The notes under the pieces: model-generated | What the model was told of the DNA's origin: nothing | What the model saw: the letters and a program-made list of their open reading frames with translations, nothing else | Databases searched by the model: none | Assembly: GCA_038125725.1 (NCBI GenBank) | Contig: JAYPEK010000003.1 | Location: 91,127 to 155,126, forward strand | Origin: TMED8 sp038125725 | GTDB lineage: Bacteria; Pseudomonadota; Alphaproteobacteria; Rhodospirillales; Casp-alpha2 | Direction of reading: 5' to 3' | Length of the DNA stretch: 64,000 nt | Translations under genes and position numbers: made by a program | Shown: one piece after another, positions 41,400 through 50,721 of the stretch | How positions within the stretch are numbered: the stretch's first letter is position 1 | Layout: every line of letters starts with the position of its first letter

Positions 41400-41577
41400 C
41401 GATATTGGTTTTATCTATACCAGATCGCGCGGCGGCCGGGAATCGGACCGCGCTCTGCGCGCCGGTCATGCCCCCAACGGCGGCACGCGCTCGAAAAAGC
41501 GTTGTGCTTGCCGATGGGGTGTTCCAAAACGGCAGGAGGCAGCCCTGATGGTCCAGGGCCGCCCAGGAGACCTCGCG
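41400..41577 (+). ncRNA. Cobalamin riboswitch upstream of the Ni/Co permease gene
   Basis: The 3' end holds a B12 box, GCCCAGGAGACCTCGC (41561-41576), very close to the consensus AGCCAGGAGACCTGCC. Upstream are GGGAATCGG (41438-41446), ATGCCCCCAACGGC (around 41470-41483) and GGCAGGAGGC (41531-41540), in the order of the conserved core elements of the class. The box ends 2 nt before ATG 41579, and its AGGAG (41565-41569) is the only ribosome-binding site, so ligand binding should block translation directly. Exact 5' border is approximate. Confidence 0.72.
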
Positions 41578-41578
41578 C

Positions 41579-42286
41579 ATGACATCCATTCTGGTTCTCG
41601 GCTTTCTCGTCGGCATTCGCCACGCCTTCGAGCCCGACCATATCGCCGCCGTGGCCTCGCTGACCACGCGGGCCACTTCGCTCCGGCACGCCATCCGCCA
41701 GGGCGCGGCCTGGGGCCTCGGCCATACGCTGACACTGTTCATCGTCTGCGGCATGGTGTTGATGCTGAACACCGCGATCTCCGACCAAGTGGCGCATGTG
41801 CTGGAAGCCGCAGTCGGCGTCATGCTGGTGATCCTGGGCGCCGACGTGGTGCGCCGGGTGTGGCGCGACCGCATCCACTTCCATGCCCACAAGCACGCGG
41901 GTGGCGAGGCCCACTTCCACGCCCACTCGCACAAGGGCGAGGACGCCAAGACGCATGACGCGGGGCGCCACCATCACGAACACCACCACAAGAGCCCGTT
42001 CCCGCTGCGCGCGCTGGCGGTCGGGCTGATGCACGGCATGGCCGGTTCGGCGGCGCTGATCGTGCTTACCGTGCAGACTTCCGATTCCGCCGGTTTGGGG
42101 CTTCTTTACGTGGCGTTGTTCGGCATCGGCTCCATCGCCGGCATGGCGCTGTTCACCGCCGTGATCAGCATTCCCATGCGCTCGGCGAAGACGCTCACCT
42201 GGGTCAACAACGGCCTGCAGACGGTGATCGGCGGCGCCACCGTGGCGCTCGGCGCCTTTACCGTGGTGACCTCTTTGAATTTCTAG
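41579..42286 (+). CDS. Nickel/cobalt membrane transporter with histidine-rich loop
   Basis: 235 residues. GIRHAFEPDHIAAV (12-25) is the helix-II-type metal signature of NiCoT/UreH-like permeases. GAAWGLGHTLTLF and GLMHGMAGSAAL are the other conserved segments, and a cytoplasmic or periplasmic loop near 98-137 holds about fifteen histidines (HFHAHKHAGGEAHFHAHSH). Six helices are predicted. A cobalamin riboswitch overlapping its start and the cob operon nearby point to cobalt uptake for B12 synthesis. The stop overlaps the convergent RraA-like gene's stop by 3 nt. Confidence 0.88.
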   Translation: MTSILVLGFLVGIRHAFEPDHIAAVASLTTRATSLRHAIRQGAAWGLGHTLTLFIVCGMVLMLNTAISDQVAHVLEAAVGVMLVILGADVVRRVWRDRIHFHAHKHAGGEAHFHAHSHKGEDAKTHDAGRHHHEHHHKSPFPLRALAVGLMHGMAGSAALIVLTVQTSDSAGLGLLYVALFGIGSIAGMALFTAVISIPMRSAKTLTWVNNGLQTVIGGATVALGAFTVVTSLNF

Positions 42287-42972
42287 TGGATTTCGGCGCT
42301 CTCGCCGATCGCCACTTTCAGCTTCTCCACATCGAACCCCTCGGCCCGTGCGGCTTCGAGCACGCGCCCCTCGCGCCGGACCAGCAGGTCGACGGCGGCG
42401 GGGATGGCGGCAACGGCGTCCGCCGGCACCACCACGGCGCCGTGCCGGTCGGCGTGGATGATGTCGTTATGCCTGACTTCCATGCCGTGCACGTTGACCG
42501 GGCAGTTGTAATCGACCGCATGGACGAAGGCGTGGCTCGGCCCGACGGAACCGGCCAGCGCCTGGAAGCCCGGCGCGCTGTCGGGGAGGTCGCGGATGGA
42601 GCCGTTGGTGACGGTGCCGAGCGCGCCCAGGCCCTTGTGCACGTTGGTCTGTACCTCGCCCCAGAAGGCGCCGACGCCGGGCGACGGGTCCAGGTCCTCG
42701 ATGACGACGACGGTCGGGCGCGGGCCGTCGGCGACGTATTCGTAGCAGGTGATGCGGTCGACCGCGTTGCCCGCCGGCGGCTGCGCGGCGCGGATCTTGA
42801 AGGTGCGCGCGAAGCCGACCATCGGCGGCAGTTCGGGATCGAGACAGACGAAGGGATGCACGGTGAAGCCGTAGCCGCGGCGCTCGGGTGTGGTGATCTC
42901 CAGCGCATTGCAAATGGTCGGCGTGTCCCATTGGGCCAGGGCCTTGAGGCCGTCGGCGGTGATCTCGGTCAT
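42283..42972 (-). CDS. RraA-family protein (possible 4-hydroxy-4-methyl-2-oxoglutarate/oxaloacetate aldolase)
   Basis: 229 residues of the RraA fold. The metal/substrate region reads VTNGSIRDLP, with the conserved Arg-Asp pair, preceded by GEVQTN and followed by HADRHGAVVVP. Some relatives are class II aldolases that split 4-carboxy-4-hydroxy-2-oxoadipate, the last step of protocatechuate 4,5-cleavage; others inhibit RNase E. The aromatic-catabolic neighbourhood favours the enzyme role. It is monocistronic and converges on the cobalt permease. Confidence 0.82.
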   Translation of the reverse strand: MTEITADGLKALAQWDTPTICNALEITTPERRGYGFTVHPFVCLDPELPPMVGFARTFKIRAAQPPAGNAVDRITCYEYVADGPRPTVVVIEDLDPSPGVGAFWGEVQTNVHKGLGALGTVTNGSIRDLPDSAPGFQALAGSVGPSHAFVHAVDYNCPVNVHGMEVRHNDIIHADRHGAVVVPADAVAAIPAAVDLLVRREGRVLEAARAEGFDVEKLKVAIGESAEIH

Positions 42973-43116
42973 GTCTCAGTTCCTTATCATATCATGCACG
43001 GTCGGATGCGCAGCCTATCGGAGGCGCGGCCGCCGGCGCAATGGCGTTTCCTGATCCGCCCGAAACCCCTATAACCGCCAATGCAATAAATCGCGTTTTC
43101 GAGGGAGCGAAACGCC

Positions 43117-43902
43117 TTGTCCGATACGCAACCGCCAAGCCTGGTTTCCAGGCTGCTTGCCGGCTGGCCCGGCGACGTCCTGGCCGCCGGCGCCTTCCTG
43201 ACCCGGCTGCCGGTTCGCGCGGCTTCGGGCATGGAAGCGCTGGCCGCCGCGTCGCGCGCCTTTCCGCTGATCGGCCTGGGCCTCGGCGCCGTCGCCGGCG
43301 GCGCCATGTGGCTGGCGGCCTGGGCCAACCTGCATCCGCTCGCCTGCGCCTTCATGGGCGTCATCGCCATGGCCTGGATGACCGGCGCCCTGCACGAGGA
43401 CGGCCTCGCCGATTTCGCCGACGGCATGGGCGGGCGCGATAAGCAGCGCCGGCTCGAAATCATGCGCGATTCCCGCATCGGCAGCTTTGGCGTGCTGGCG
43501 CTGATCTTCGCTGTCGGCATCAAGGCGGCGATCCTGGCCGGCCTGCAGGGGCCGGGCATTGCCTGGGCCGCCTTTGCCGCGGCGGCGGCGATGTCGCGCG
43601 CCGTCATGGCCCCATGCATGACGCTTCTGCGCCCGGCCCGCGCCGATGGATTGGGCAAGAGCGCCGGCCGCCCGGATGTGCTGGTGAGCGCGCAGAGCCT
43701 CGCCATCGGCACCGTCGCCGCCGGCATTCTGCTTGGCTGGCAACTGGGTCTCGCGGCGCTGGCGGCGGCGCTGGCGGCGTTTCTGGCGGTCGGTTGGCTT
43801 GCGCGCTCCCGGCTGGGTGGGTATACGGGCGATGTGCTGGGCGCGCTCCAGCAAGTCGCCGAGATTTTCATCCTTTTGGTCGTGGGAGCCTTTCTGCCGT
43901 GA
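43117..43902 (+). CDS. cobS: Adenosylcobinamide-GDP ribazoletransferase (cobalamin synthase)
   Basis: TTG 43117 behind GAGGGAG (43101-43107) is the likely start; no ATG is near. 261 residues, polytopic, with GALHEDGLADFADGMGG, the signature of CobS/CobV, and LEIMRDSRIGSFGVLAL. It joins adenosylcobinamide-GDP to alpha-ribazole (phosphate) in the inner membrane, the last assembly step of cobalamin. First gene of a tight operon cobS-cobC-cobU-cobW-cobN. No riboswitch is evident before it. Confidence 0.95.
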   Translation: MSDTQPPSLVSRLLAGWPGDVLAAGAFLTRLPVRAASGMEALAAASRAFPLIGLGLGAVAGGAMWLAAWANLHPLACAFMGVIAMAWMTGALHEDGLADFADGMGGRDKQRRLEIMRDSRIGSFGVLALIFAVGIKAAILAGLQGPGIAWAAFAAAAAMSRAVMAPCMTLLRPARADGLGKSAGRPDVLVSAQSLAIGTVAAGILLGWQLGLAALAAALAAFLAVGWLARSRLGGYTGDVLGALQQVAEIFILLVVGAFLP

Positions 43903-44555
43903 CGACGGAAACCCGCTGGTGGTTCGTTCGCCATGCCCCCGTTCCGGGCATGAAGGGGCGGCTCTATGGCTCGGAAGACGTCGCCTGCGATTGCTCCGAC
44001 ACCGACGCCTTCAAGGGCCTCGCCGCCAAGCTGCCGGCCGACGCGGTCTGGGTGACCAGCCACCTGAGCCGCACCCACCTGACCGCCGCCGCCATCCGCG
44101 CCCAAGGGCTCGACGCGCCGGAACCCCTGGTCGAACGCGATATCCGCGAGCAGGATTTCGGCGATTGGGCGATGCTCACATGGCAGGAAATGGAAACCGA
44201 CCACCCCGAAACTTACGCCGAGTTCTGGAAGGCGCCAGCGCGCAACGCGCCGCCGGGCGGCGAAAGCTTCGCCGACGTGGTGACGCGCACGGCGAAGGTG
44301 CTTGAAGCCTATACCGCCGAACACGCCGGGCGCGACATCGTCTGCGTCTGCCACGGCGGTTCCATCCGCGCCGCCATCGCGCACGCCATGGGGCTGACGC
44401 CGGAAGCCGGCATGGCGGTGGTGGTGGATACCCTGTCGCTCACCCGCATCGATTATATCGAGGGCGGGCTGCTGCGCGGCAAGGGATGCACCTGGCGGCT
44501 GCTCGGCGTCAACAATCCGCCGCAAGCGGCGGCCCCCGGGGGCGTGATGCGATGA
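43899..44555 (+). CDS. cobC: Histidine phosphatase family protein, probable alpha-ribazole phosphatase
   Basis: GTG 43899 overlaps the cobS stop; 218 residues. The phosphohistidine motif WFVRHAPVPG (9-17) and the second histidine CVCHGGSIRAA, with the acidic EREIREQDFG-like segment (ERDIREQDFGDW), define the branch-1 phosphatases. Position between cobS and cobU supports dephosphorylation of alpha-ribazole 5'-phosphate or adenosylcobalamin phosphate. The specific assignment rests on context. Confidence 0.85.
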   Translation: MTTETRWWFVRHAPVPGMKGRLYGSEDVACDCSDTDAFKGLAAKLPADAVWVTSHLSRTHLTAAAIRAQGLDAPEPLVERDIREQDFGDWAMLTWQEMETDHPETYAEFWKAPARNAPPGGESFADVVTRTAKVLEAYTAEHAGRDIVCVCHGGSIRAAIAHAMGLTPEAGMAVVVDTLSLTRIDYIEGGLLRGKGCTWRLLGVNNPPQAAAPGGVMR

Positions 44556-45079
44556 GCGATCTCGCGCGTGTCACGCTGGTCCTGGGCGGGGCCCGGTCGG
44601 GCAAGAGCCGCTATGCGGAGCAATTGCTGGAACCGTACCCGGAGAAGGTCTACCTCGCCACCGCGACGCCCGGCGACGCCGAGATGCAGGCCCGCATCGA
44701 CGCGCACAGGGCCCGGCGCGGCGCCGGCTGGCTGACCATCGAGGAGCCCGTCGACATCGTCGACGTCATCCAAGCGGAAAGCGAAAAGGGCCGGCCGCTC
44801 CTGATCGACTGCCTGACGCTCTGGGCGATGAACTTCGTCTCCGTCGGGCGCGACGGCGGCCAGGAAGTCACCAAATTGTTCGAGGCGCTGGCCCGAACCC
44901 AAGGGCCGGTGGTCATGGTCTCCAACGAGATCGGCCTCGGCGTCATTCCCGAGAACGAACTGTCGCGGCTGTTCGTCGACTTGCAGGGCAACGTCAACCA
45001 GGTGGCCGCGCAGGCCGCCGAACGGGTGGTGTTCGTCGCCGCCGGTCTGCCGCTGATCATGAAGGACGCGAAAGCATGA
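44552..45079 (+). CDS. cobU: Adenosylcobinamide kinase / guanylyltransferase
   Basis: ATG 44552 overlaps cobC by 4 nt; 175 residues. P-loop GGARSGKS at 12-19, RRGAGWLTIEEP and DCLTLWAMN are standard for CobU/CobP. The enzyme phosphorylates adenosylcobinamide and then forms adenosylcobinamide-GDP, the CobS substrate. Overlaps cobW by 4 nt. Confidence 0.96.
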   Translation: MSDLARVTLVLGGARSGKSRYAEQLLEPYPEKVYLATATPGDAEMQARIDAHRARRGAGWLTIEEPVDIVDVIQAESEKGRPLLIDCLTLWAMNFVSVGRDGGQEVTKLFEALARTQGPVVMVSNEIGLGVIPENELSRLFVDLQGNVNQVAAQAAERVVFVAAGLPLIMKDAKA

Positions 45080-46104
45080 AAATTCCCGCCACTGTCATTA
45101 CCGGCTTCCTGGGCGCCGGCAAGACCACCGTCATCCGCCATATGCTGGCGAACGCCGGCGGCAAGCGCATCGCGCTGATCATCAACGAATTCGGCGATCT
45201 CGGCATCGATCGCGAGTTGGTGACGGGATGCGGCATCGAGGGCTGCGATGACGACAACGTCCTGGAACTGGCCAACGGCTGCATCTGTTGCACCGTCGCC
45301 GACGATTTCCTGCCGACCATGGAAGCGCTCCTGGACCGGCCGGAGCCGCCCGAGCATATCGTTATCGAGACCTCGGGCCTGGCGCTGCCGAAGCCCTTGG
45401 TGCGCGCCTTCAACTGGCCGGAAATCCGTTCCCGCGTCACGGTCGACGGCGTCGTCACCGTGGTCGATGCGCCGGCGGTGGCGGAAGGCCGCTTCGCCGA
45501 CGACCCCGATGCCGTGCAGACCCAGCGCGAGGCCGATGAGATGCTGGATCACGACTCGCCCCTGGAAGAGGTGTTCGAGGACCAACTGCTCTGTGCCGAC
45601 ATGGTGCTGCTGAACAAGACGGACCTATTGGATGAGGCGGGGCTCGACGGCATCCGCCGCGAAGTCGGGCGCGATATCGGCCCCGGCGTCAAGATGGTGC
45701 ACACCACGCACGGTTCCATCGATCCCGCCGTGCTGCTCGGCATCGAGGCCGCCGTCGAGGATGCCATCGAGAACCGCCGTTCGCATCACGACGGCGAGGA
45801 CGACCATGACCACGACGATTTCGAAAGCTTCGTCGTCAGCTTCGGCGCCGTCGCGGACCCAGAACACCTGGAGGCGCGCATCCGCCAGGCGGTGCTGGAT
45901 CACGACATCCTGCGCGTGAAGGGCTTCGTGCATGTGCCGGACAAGGACATGCGCCACGTGGTGCAGGCCGTCGGCCCGCGCCTGCAGCGCTACTACGACC
46001 GGCCCTGGCACGCCGACGAGCCCCGCCGCACGGAGCTGGTGGTGATCGGCGAAACCGGCCTCGACCGCGACGCCATCGAGCGCGTGCTGACGGCGGAGGG
46101 CTGA
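45076..46104 (+). CDS. cobW: CobW-type COG0523 GTPase
   Basis: 342 residues. P-loop GFLGAGKTT (10-18), metal-binding CxCC (GCICC, Cys69/71/72), Walker B-like VIETSGLA and NKTD for guanine recognition. A histidine/aspartate-rich stretch (HHDGEDDHDHDD, about 236-247) may hold extra metal. CobW is a GTP-dependent metallochaperone thought to bring cobalt to the chelatase, which fits its place immediately before cobN. Confidence 0.95.
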   Translation: MKIPATVITGFLGAGKTTVIRHMLANAGGKRIALIINEFGDLGIDRELVTGCGIEGCDDDNVLELANGCICCTVADDFLPTMEALLDRPEPPEHIVIETSGLALPKPLVRAFNWPEIRSRVTVDGVVTVVDAPAVAEGRFADDPDAVQTQREADEMLDHDSPLEEVFEDQLLCADMVLLNKTDLLDEAGLDGIRREVGRDIGPGVKMVHTTHGSIDPAVLLGIEAAVEDAIENRRSHHDGEDDHDHDDFESFVVSFGAVADPEHLEARIRQAVLDHDILRVKGFVHVPDKDMRHVVQAVGPRLQRYYDRPWHADEPRRTELVVIGETGLDRDAIERVLTAEG

Positions 46105-46105
46105 T

Positions 46106-49100
46106 TTGCATCTCCTCGCCGCCCAGCCCGGCGCGATCCAGGACGGCTCCGAGGCCGTCGACCTCGGCCAGACGCCGGGGGACGTGGTCGTGCTGTCGGC
46201 GGCGGATACCGAGCTCGCCATGCTGGCCGACGCCCGCGCCGGCTTGCCGGCGGATGGGTTTCCGAACCTGCGCCTCGCCAACCTCATGCAGCTCGGCCAC
46301 AACATGTCGGTGGATCTCTATTGCGAGGAGATCGTCGCCAAGGCGCGGCTGGTGGTGGTGCGACTCCTGGGCGGGCGCGGCTATTGGCCCTACGGCGTCG
46401 AGCAACTGGCCGAAACCTGCCGCAAGCAAAGCATCCCGCTGGCGCTGTTGCCCGGCGACGACCAACCCGACGCCGAACTGGCGGAGCTTTCCACCCTGGC
46501 GCCCGAGGCGCAGCACCGCTTGTGGCAGTACTGCGTGCACGGCGGGCCGGAAAATGCCCGCGATTTCCTGAATTTCGCCGCCAGCTTGGCCGGCTACGAC
46601 GCCGAATGGCTGGAGCCGCGGCCGCTGGTCCGCGCCGGCCTGCACTGGCCGGGCGCCGCCAATACCGATCTCGCCCGCGTGCGCGCCAACTGGGTCGAAG
46701 GCCGGCCCGTGGCGGCGCTGGTCTTCTATCGCGCACTGGTGCAGGCGGGGAACCTGTGGGCCGTGGAAGCGATGATCGAGGGGCTGGCCAAGGAAGGCAT
46801 CAATGCGCTGCCGGTCTTCGTCGCCAGCCTCAAGGACCCGGTTGCCGCCGCGACGCTGGAGGAGCTGTTGGCCGAGGCGCCGCCGGACGTAATCCTGAAC
46901 GCCACCGGCTTCGCCTTCTCCGCCCCCGGCAAGGCGCGCTCGCGCGGTCCTTACGACTGCGCGCTGGAGGGAGACGCCGGCCCGCCGGTGCTGCAGGTCG
47001 TGTTCTCGGGCGGCAACGAGGAGGCCTGGCGCGATGGCACGCGGGGGCTGTCGGCGCGCGACATCGCCATGAACGTAGCGCTGCCGGAGGTCGACGGCCG
47101 GGTGCTGACCCGCGCGGTCTCGTTCAAGGGGCTGGCGCGCCGCGATCCGCTGACCGAAACCGATATCGTCCGCTATGAGCCGGTTCCCGACCGCGTGCAG
47201 TTCGTCGCCCGCCTGGCCAAGGCCTGGGCGGTGCTCGGCCGCACGCCGGCGGATGAGCGCCGCGTCGCCCTGGTGCTCGCCAACTATCCGAACCGCGATG
47301 GGCGGCTCGGCAACGGCGTCGGGCTCGATACCCCGGCCGGCGCCGTGGAACTGTTGCGTGCGTTTGAGCGCGAGGGCTATCGGCTGCGCGACATCCCGGC
47401 GGACGGCGACGCGCTGATCGCCCGCGTGCTCGCTGGGCCGACCAACGATTTCAAGCGCCTTGCCGGCCGCGACATCGCCGAGACCCTGTCCTTGGCCGAA
47501 TACCAGATGTTCCTGGGCGAACTGCCGCAAACACTGGTCGCGGCGGTGACCGAACGCTGGGGCGCGCCGGAAAGCGATCCTTTCTATATGGAGGGCGAGG
47601 TCGATTGCGGGCGGTTCGCGGTGCCGGCGTTTCGGCTCGGCAACGTCGCCGTCGCCCTGCAACCGGCGCGCGGCTACAACATCGACCCGAAGGAAACCTA
47701 TCACGATCCGGACCTGGTGCCGCCGCACAACTACCTGGCCTTCCACGCCTGGCTCCGGCACGAGTTCCGGGCCCATGCGGTCGTGCATTTCGGCAAGCAT
47801 GGCAATCTGGAATGGCTGCCGGGGAAGGCGCTGGCACTGTCGAACGAATGCTTCCCGGAGGCAGCGCTCGGTCCGCTCCCCAACGTCTATCCCTTCATCG
47901 TCAACGACCCCGGCGAAGGCACGCAGGCGAAGCGCCGCACCTCGGCGGTGATCGTCGATCACCTGACGCCGCCCCTGACCCGCGCCGAGAGCTACGGACC
48001 GCTGAAGGACCTGGAACAACTGGTCGATGAATACTACGAGGCCGCCGGCGTCGATCCGCGCCGCTTGAAGGTGCTGCGCCGCGATATCCTCGATCTCTGC
48101 CGGGTGACGGGCCTCGATAGCGATTGCGGCATCATTGATGCCGACGACGAGGAAGCGGCGCTCGGCAAGCTCGACAACTATCTTTGCGATTTGAAGGAAA
48201 TGCAGATCCGCGACGGCCTGCATGTGTTCGGTAAAACCCCGGAAGGCCGCCTGCTGGACGATCTTTTGGTGGCGCTGGTGCGGGTGCCACGGGGCGCGGG
48301 CGATGCCGGCGATGCCTCGCTGCACCGGGCGCTGGCCGACGACCTGAAGCTCGGCTTCGATCCCTTGGACTGCGACATGGCGGCGGCCTGGGACGGGCCG
48401 AGGCCGGATGTTCTCAAAGGTCTTTCGGACGACCCCTGGCGCAGCGCCGGCGATACCGTCGAGCGGCTGGAAGCACTGGCCGTCAAGCTGGTAAGCGGTG
48501 AGCTCACGGCGCCGGCCGATTGGGCGGCGTCGCGGACCGTCCTGGAAAACCTGGATGCCATCATCCGCCCGGCCGTCGAGGCCAGCGGCGCCGCCGAGAT
48601 CGAAGGCGCGCTGATCGCGCTTTCCGGCAAGTTCCTGGAGCCCGGCACCTCGGGCGCCCCGACGCGCGGGCGGCCGGACGTTTTGCCGACCGGCCGCAAC
48701 TTCTATTCCGTCGATACCCGCACGGTGCCGACGCCCGCCGCCTGGCAACTGGGCTGGAAGTCGGCGGCGCTTCTGGTGGAGCGCCACATGCAGGAACACG
48801 GCGCCTGGCCGCGCCACGTGGCGCTCAGCGCCTGGGGCACGTCCAACATGCGCACCGGCGGCGACGACATCGCCCAGGCGCTGGCGCTGATGGGCGTGCA
48901 GCCGACCTGGGATACGGCGTCCAGGCGCGTGACGGGTTTCGAGGTGATGCCGGCGAGCGTCTTGGGCCGGCCGCGCGTCGATGTGACGCTCCGGGTGTCG
49001 GGGTTCTTCCGCGATGCCTTTCCCGCCCTCATCGATCTGTTCGATTCCGCCGCCCGCGCGGTTGCCGCAGTCGAGGAACTGGACGAGGTCAACCCCGCCG

Positions 49101-49870
49101 CCGAGCGCACCCGGCGCGAGACCGAGGCCTTGATGGCCGACGGCCTTGACGAGGAGACCGCCCGCCAGCGCGCCGGCTACCGGGTGTTCGGCTCCATGCC
49201 CGGCGCCTATGGGGCGGGCTTGCAAGCCTTGATCGACGAGAAGGGCTGGGAGACCGATGCCGATCTCGCCCGCGCCTACGTCGCCTGGGGCGGCTATGCC
49301 TACGGCGCCGGCGCCGAGGGCAAGGCCGAACACGGTCTCTTCGAGACGCGGCTCAAGTCGGTGGAGGCGGTGATCCAGAACCAGGACAACCGCGAGCACG
49401 ATATCCTCGATTCCGACGACTACTACCAGTTCGAGGGCGGCATGACCGCCGCCGTCCGGCATCTCTCCGGCGCCCAGCCGGCGACCTACCACATGGATCA
49501 TTCGCGCCCCGAGACGCCGCGTGCCCGCACGCTGGATGAAGAGGTCGCCCGCGTCGTGCGCGCGCGCGTCGTCAATCCGAAATGGATCGAGGGGGTCATG
49601 CGCCACGGATACAAGGGCGCCTTCGAGATGGCGGCGACGGTCGATTACCTGTTCGCCTTCGCCGCCACCGCGCGCTGCGTGCGCGACCATCACTTCGACG
49701 CCGTCTTTGATGCCTACCTGGAAGACGACCGCGTGCGCGACTTCCTGGAAAACCACAATCCAGCCGCACTTCGGGAAATGGCGGCCAGGCTCAAGGAAGC
49801 GCAGGAGCGAGGCCTCTGGCGGCCCAGGCGGAATTCCTCCACTGATTTGCTGGAGACCCTAGCCCGATGA
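46106..49870 (+). CDS. cobN: Cobaltochelatase large subunit CobN
   Basis: TTG 46106, one nt after the cobW stop and behind GGCGGAGGG, gives 1254 residues, normal for the family (1200-1300). NLMQLGHNMS, HFGKHGNLEWLPGK, GTSNMRTGGDDIAQAL and the C-terminal MEAAATVDYLFAFAATA-like helix are CobN/BchH-family segments. With CobS/CobT-type AAA+ partners, not in this window, it inserts Co(II) into hydrogenobyrinate a,c-diamide in the aerobic B12 route. Overlaps the next gene by 4 nt. Confidence 0.96.
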   Translation: MHLLAAQPGAIQDGSEAVDLGQTPGDVVVLSAADTELAMLADARAGLPADGFPNLRLANLMQLGHNMSVDLYCEEIVAKARLVVVRLLGGRGYWPYGVEQLAETCRKQSIPLALLPGDDQPDAELAELSTLAPEAQHRLWQYCVHGGPENARDFLNFAASLAGYDAEWLEPRPLVRAGLHWPGAANTDLARVRANWVEGRPVAALVFYRALVQAGNLWAVEAMIEGLAKEGINALPVFVASLKDPVAAATLEELLAEAPPDVILNATGFAFSAPGKARSRGPYDCALEGDAGPPVLQVVFSGGNEEAWRDGTRGLSARDIAMNVALPEVDGRVLTRAVSFKGLARRDPLTETDIVRYEPVPDRVQFVARLAKAWAVLGRTPADERRVALVLANYPNRDGRLGNGVGLDTPAGAVELLRAFEREGYRLRDIPADGDALIARVLAGPTNDFKRLAGRDIAETLSLAEYQMFLGELPQTLVAAVTERWGAPESDPFYMEGEVDCGRFAVPAFRLGNVAVALQPARGYNIDPKETYHDPDLVPPHNYLAFHAWLRHEFRAHAVVHFGKHGNLEWLPGKALALSNECFPEAALGPLPNVYPFIVNDPGEGTQAKRRTSAVIVDHLTPPLTRAESYGPLKDLEQLVDEYYEAAGVDPRRLKVLRRDILDLCRVTGLDSDCGIIDADDEEAALGKLDNYLCDLKEMQIRDGLHVFGKTPEGRLLDDLLVALVRVPRGAGDAGDASLHRALADDLKLGFDPLDCDMAAAWDGPRPDVLKGLSDDPWRSAGDTVERLEALAVKLVSGELTAPADWAASRTVLENLDAIIRPAVEASGAAEIEGALIALSGKFLEPGTSGAPTRGRPDVLPTGRNFYSVDTRTVPTPAAWQLGWKSAALLVERHMQEHGAWPRHVALSAWGTSNMRTGGDDIAQALALMGVQPTWDTASRRVTGFEVMPASVLGRPRVDVTLRVSGFFRDAFPALIDLFDSAARAVAAVEELDEVNPAAERTRRETEALMADGLDEETARQRAGYRVFGSMPGAYGAGLQALIDEKGWETDADLARAYVAWGGYAYGAGAEGKAEHGLFETRLKSVEAVIQNQDNREHDILDSDDYYQFEGGMTAAVRHLSGAQPATYHMDHSRPETPRARTLDEEVARVVRARVVNPKWIEGVMRHGYKGAFEMAATVDYLFAFAATARCVRDHHFDAVFDAYLEDDRVRDFLENHNPAALREMAARLKEAQERGLWRPRRNSSTDLLETLAR

Positions 49871-50721
49871 GCGACATGACCAAGGTGGTTCTGTGGATGA
49901 TCGGCGCGTTGGCGTCGTTCACCACCATGGCCATTTGCGGGCGCGAACTGGCGGGCGATCTCTCCACCTTCCAGATTCTGTTTTGGCGCTCCATGGTCGG
50001 GCTGTTCATGATCTCGGCGCTGTTGACCCGCTTCGGCTGGGGGCAGATTCGCACCGGCAGCATCGGCATCCACCTGTTGCGCAACGCCGCCCATTTCGGC
50101 GGTCAGTTCGGCTGGTTCTTCGCCATTGCGATGATCCCGCTGGTCGAGGTATTCGCGCTGGAATTCACCACGCCGATCTGGACCGCCGTGATGGCCTCGT
50201 TCTTCCTGCGCGAACGGCTGACCAGTGGGCGCATGGTCGCCATCCTGATCGCCTTCGTCGGTGTCCTGGTGATTCTGCGGCCGGGGCTGGCGGTGGTGGG
50301 AATCGGCTCGCTCGCGGCCTTGGGTGCGGCGCTCGGTTACGCCACCGCGCATACCACGACGCGTTTCCTGGCGCAGCGCGACACGCCCTTGTGCATCCTC
50401 TTCTACATGACCGTCATGCAGCTTCCCATGGGCCTGATCCCGGCGCTGCATGGCTGGGTCTGGCCCGAAGGCATGGAATGGTTCTGGCTGGCGCTGGTCG
50501 GCATCACCGCGATGAGCGCGCACTACACGCTGACCCGCGCGCTGAAACTGGCGGAGGCCGCCGTGGTGGTGCCCATCGAATTCATGCGGCTGCCGTTGAT
50601 CGCCGTCGTCGGCTACGTTTTCTACGGCGAAGCCCTGGAAATCTGGGTCGGCATCGGCGGCCTGCTGGTTTGCGGCGGCATTTTGCTCAACCTGCGTGAC
50701 GCGGAAAGGCGCCCGACATGA
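49867..50721 (+). CDS. EamA-domain DMT-superfamily transporter
   Basis: 284 residues with ten hydrophobic helices in two EamA repeats; ALEFTTPIWTAVMASFFLRE and the matching VVVPIEFMRLPLIAVVGYVFYGE are the repeat signatures. A drug/metabolite exporter or importer of unknown solute. It overlaps cobN by 4 nt, so it is co-transcribed; a role in export of a corrinoid or precursor is only a guess. Confidence 0.9.
   Translation: MSDMTKVVLWMIGALASFTTMAICGRELAGDLSTFQILFWRSMVGLFMISALLTRFGWGQIRTGSIGIHLLRNAAHFGGQFGWFFAIAMIPLVEVFALEFTTPIWTAVMASFFLRERLTSGRMVAILIAFVGVLVILRPGLAVVGIGSLAALGAALGYATAHTTTRFLAQRDTPLCILFYMTVMQLPMGLIPALHGWVWPEGMEWFWLALVGITAMSAHYTLTRALKLAEAAVVVPIEFMRLPLIAVVGYVFYGEALEIWVGIGGLLVCGGILLNLRDAERRPT

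Noticed and set aside
45836..49756. Very long leftward open frame (1306 codons) opposite cobN
   Set aside because: It is the antisense of cobN/cobW in high-GC sequence, with no domain sense and low-complexity Arg/Gly/Ala-rich translation. Long antisense frames also lie opposite many other genes here.
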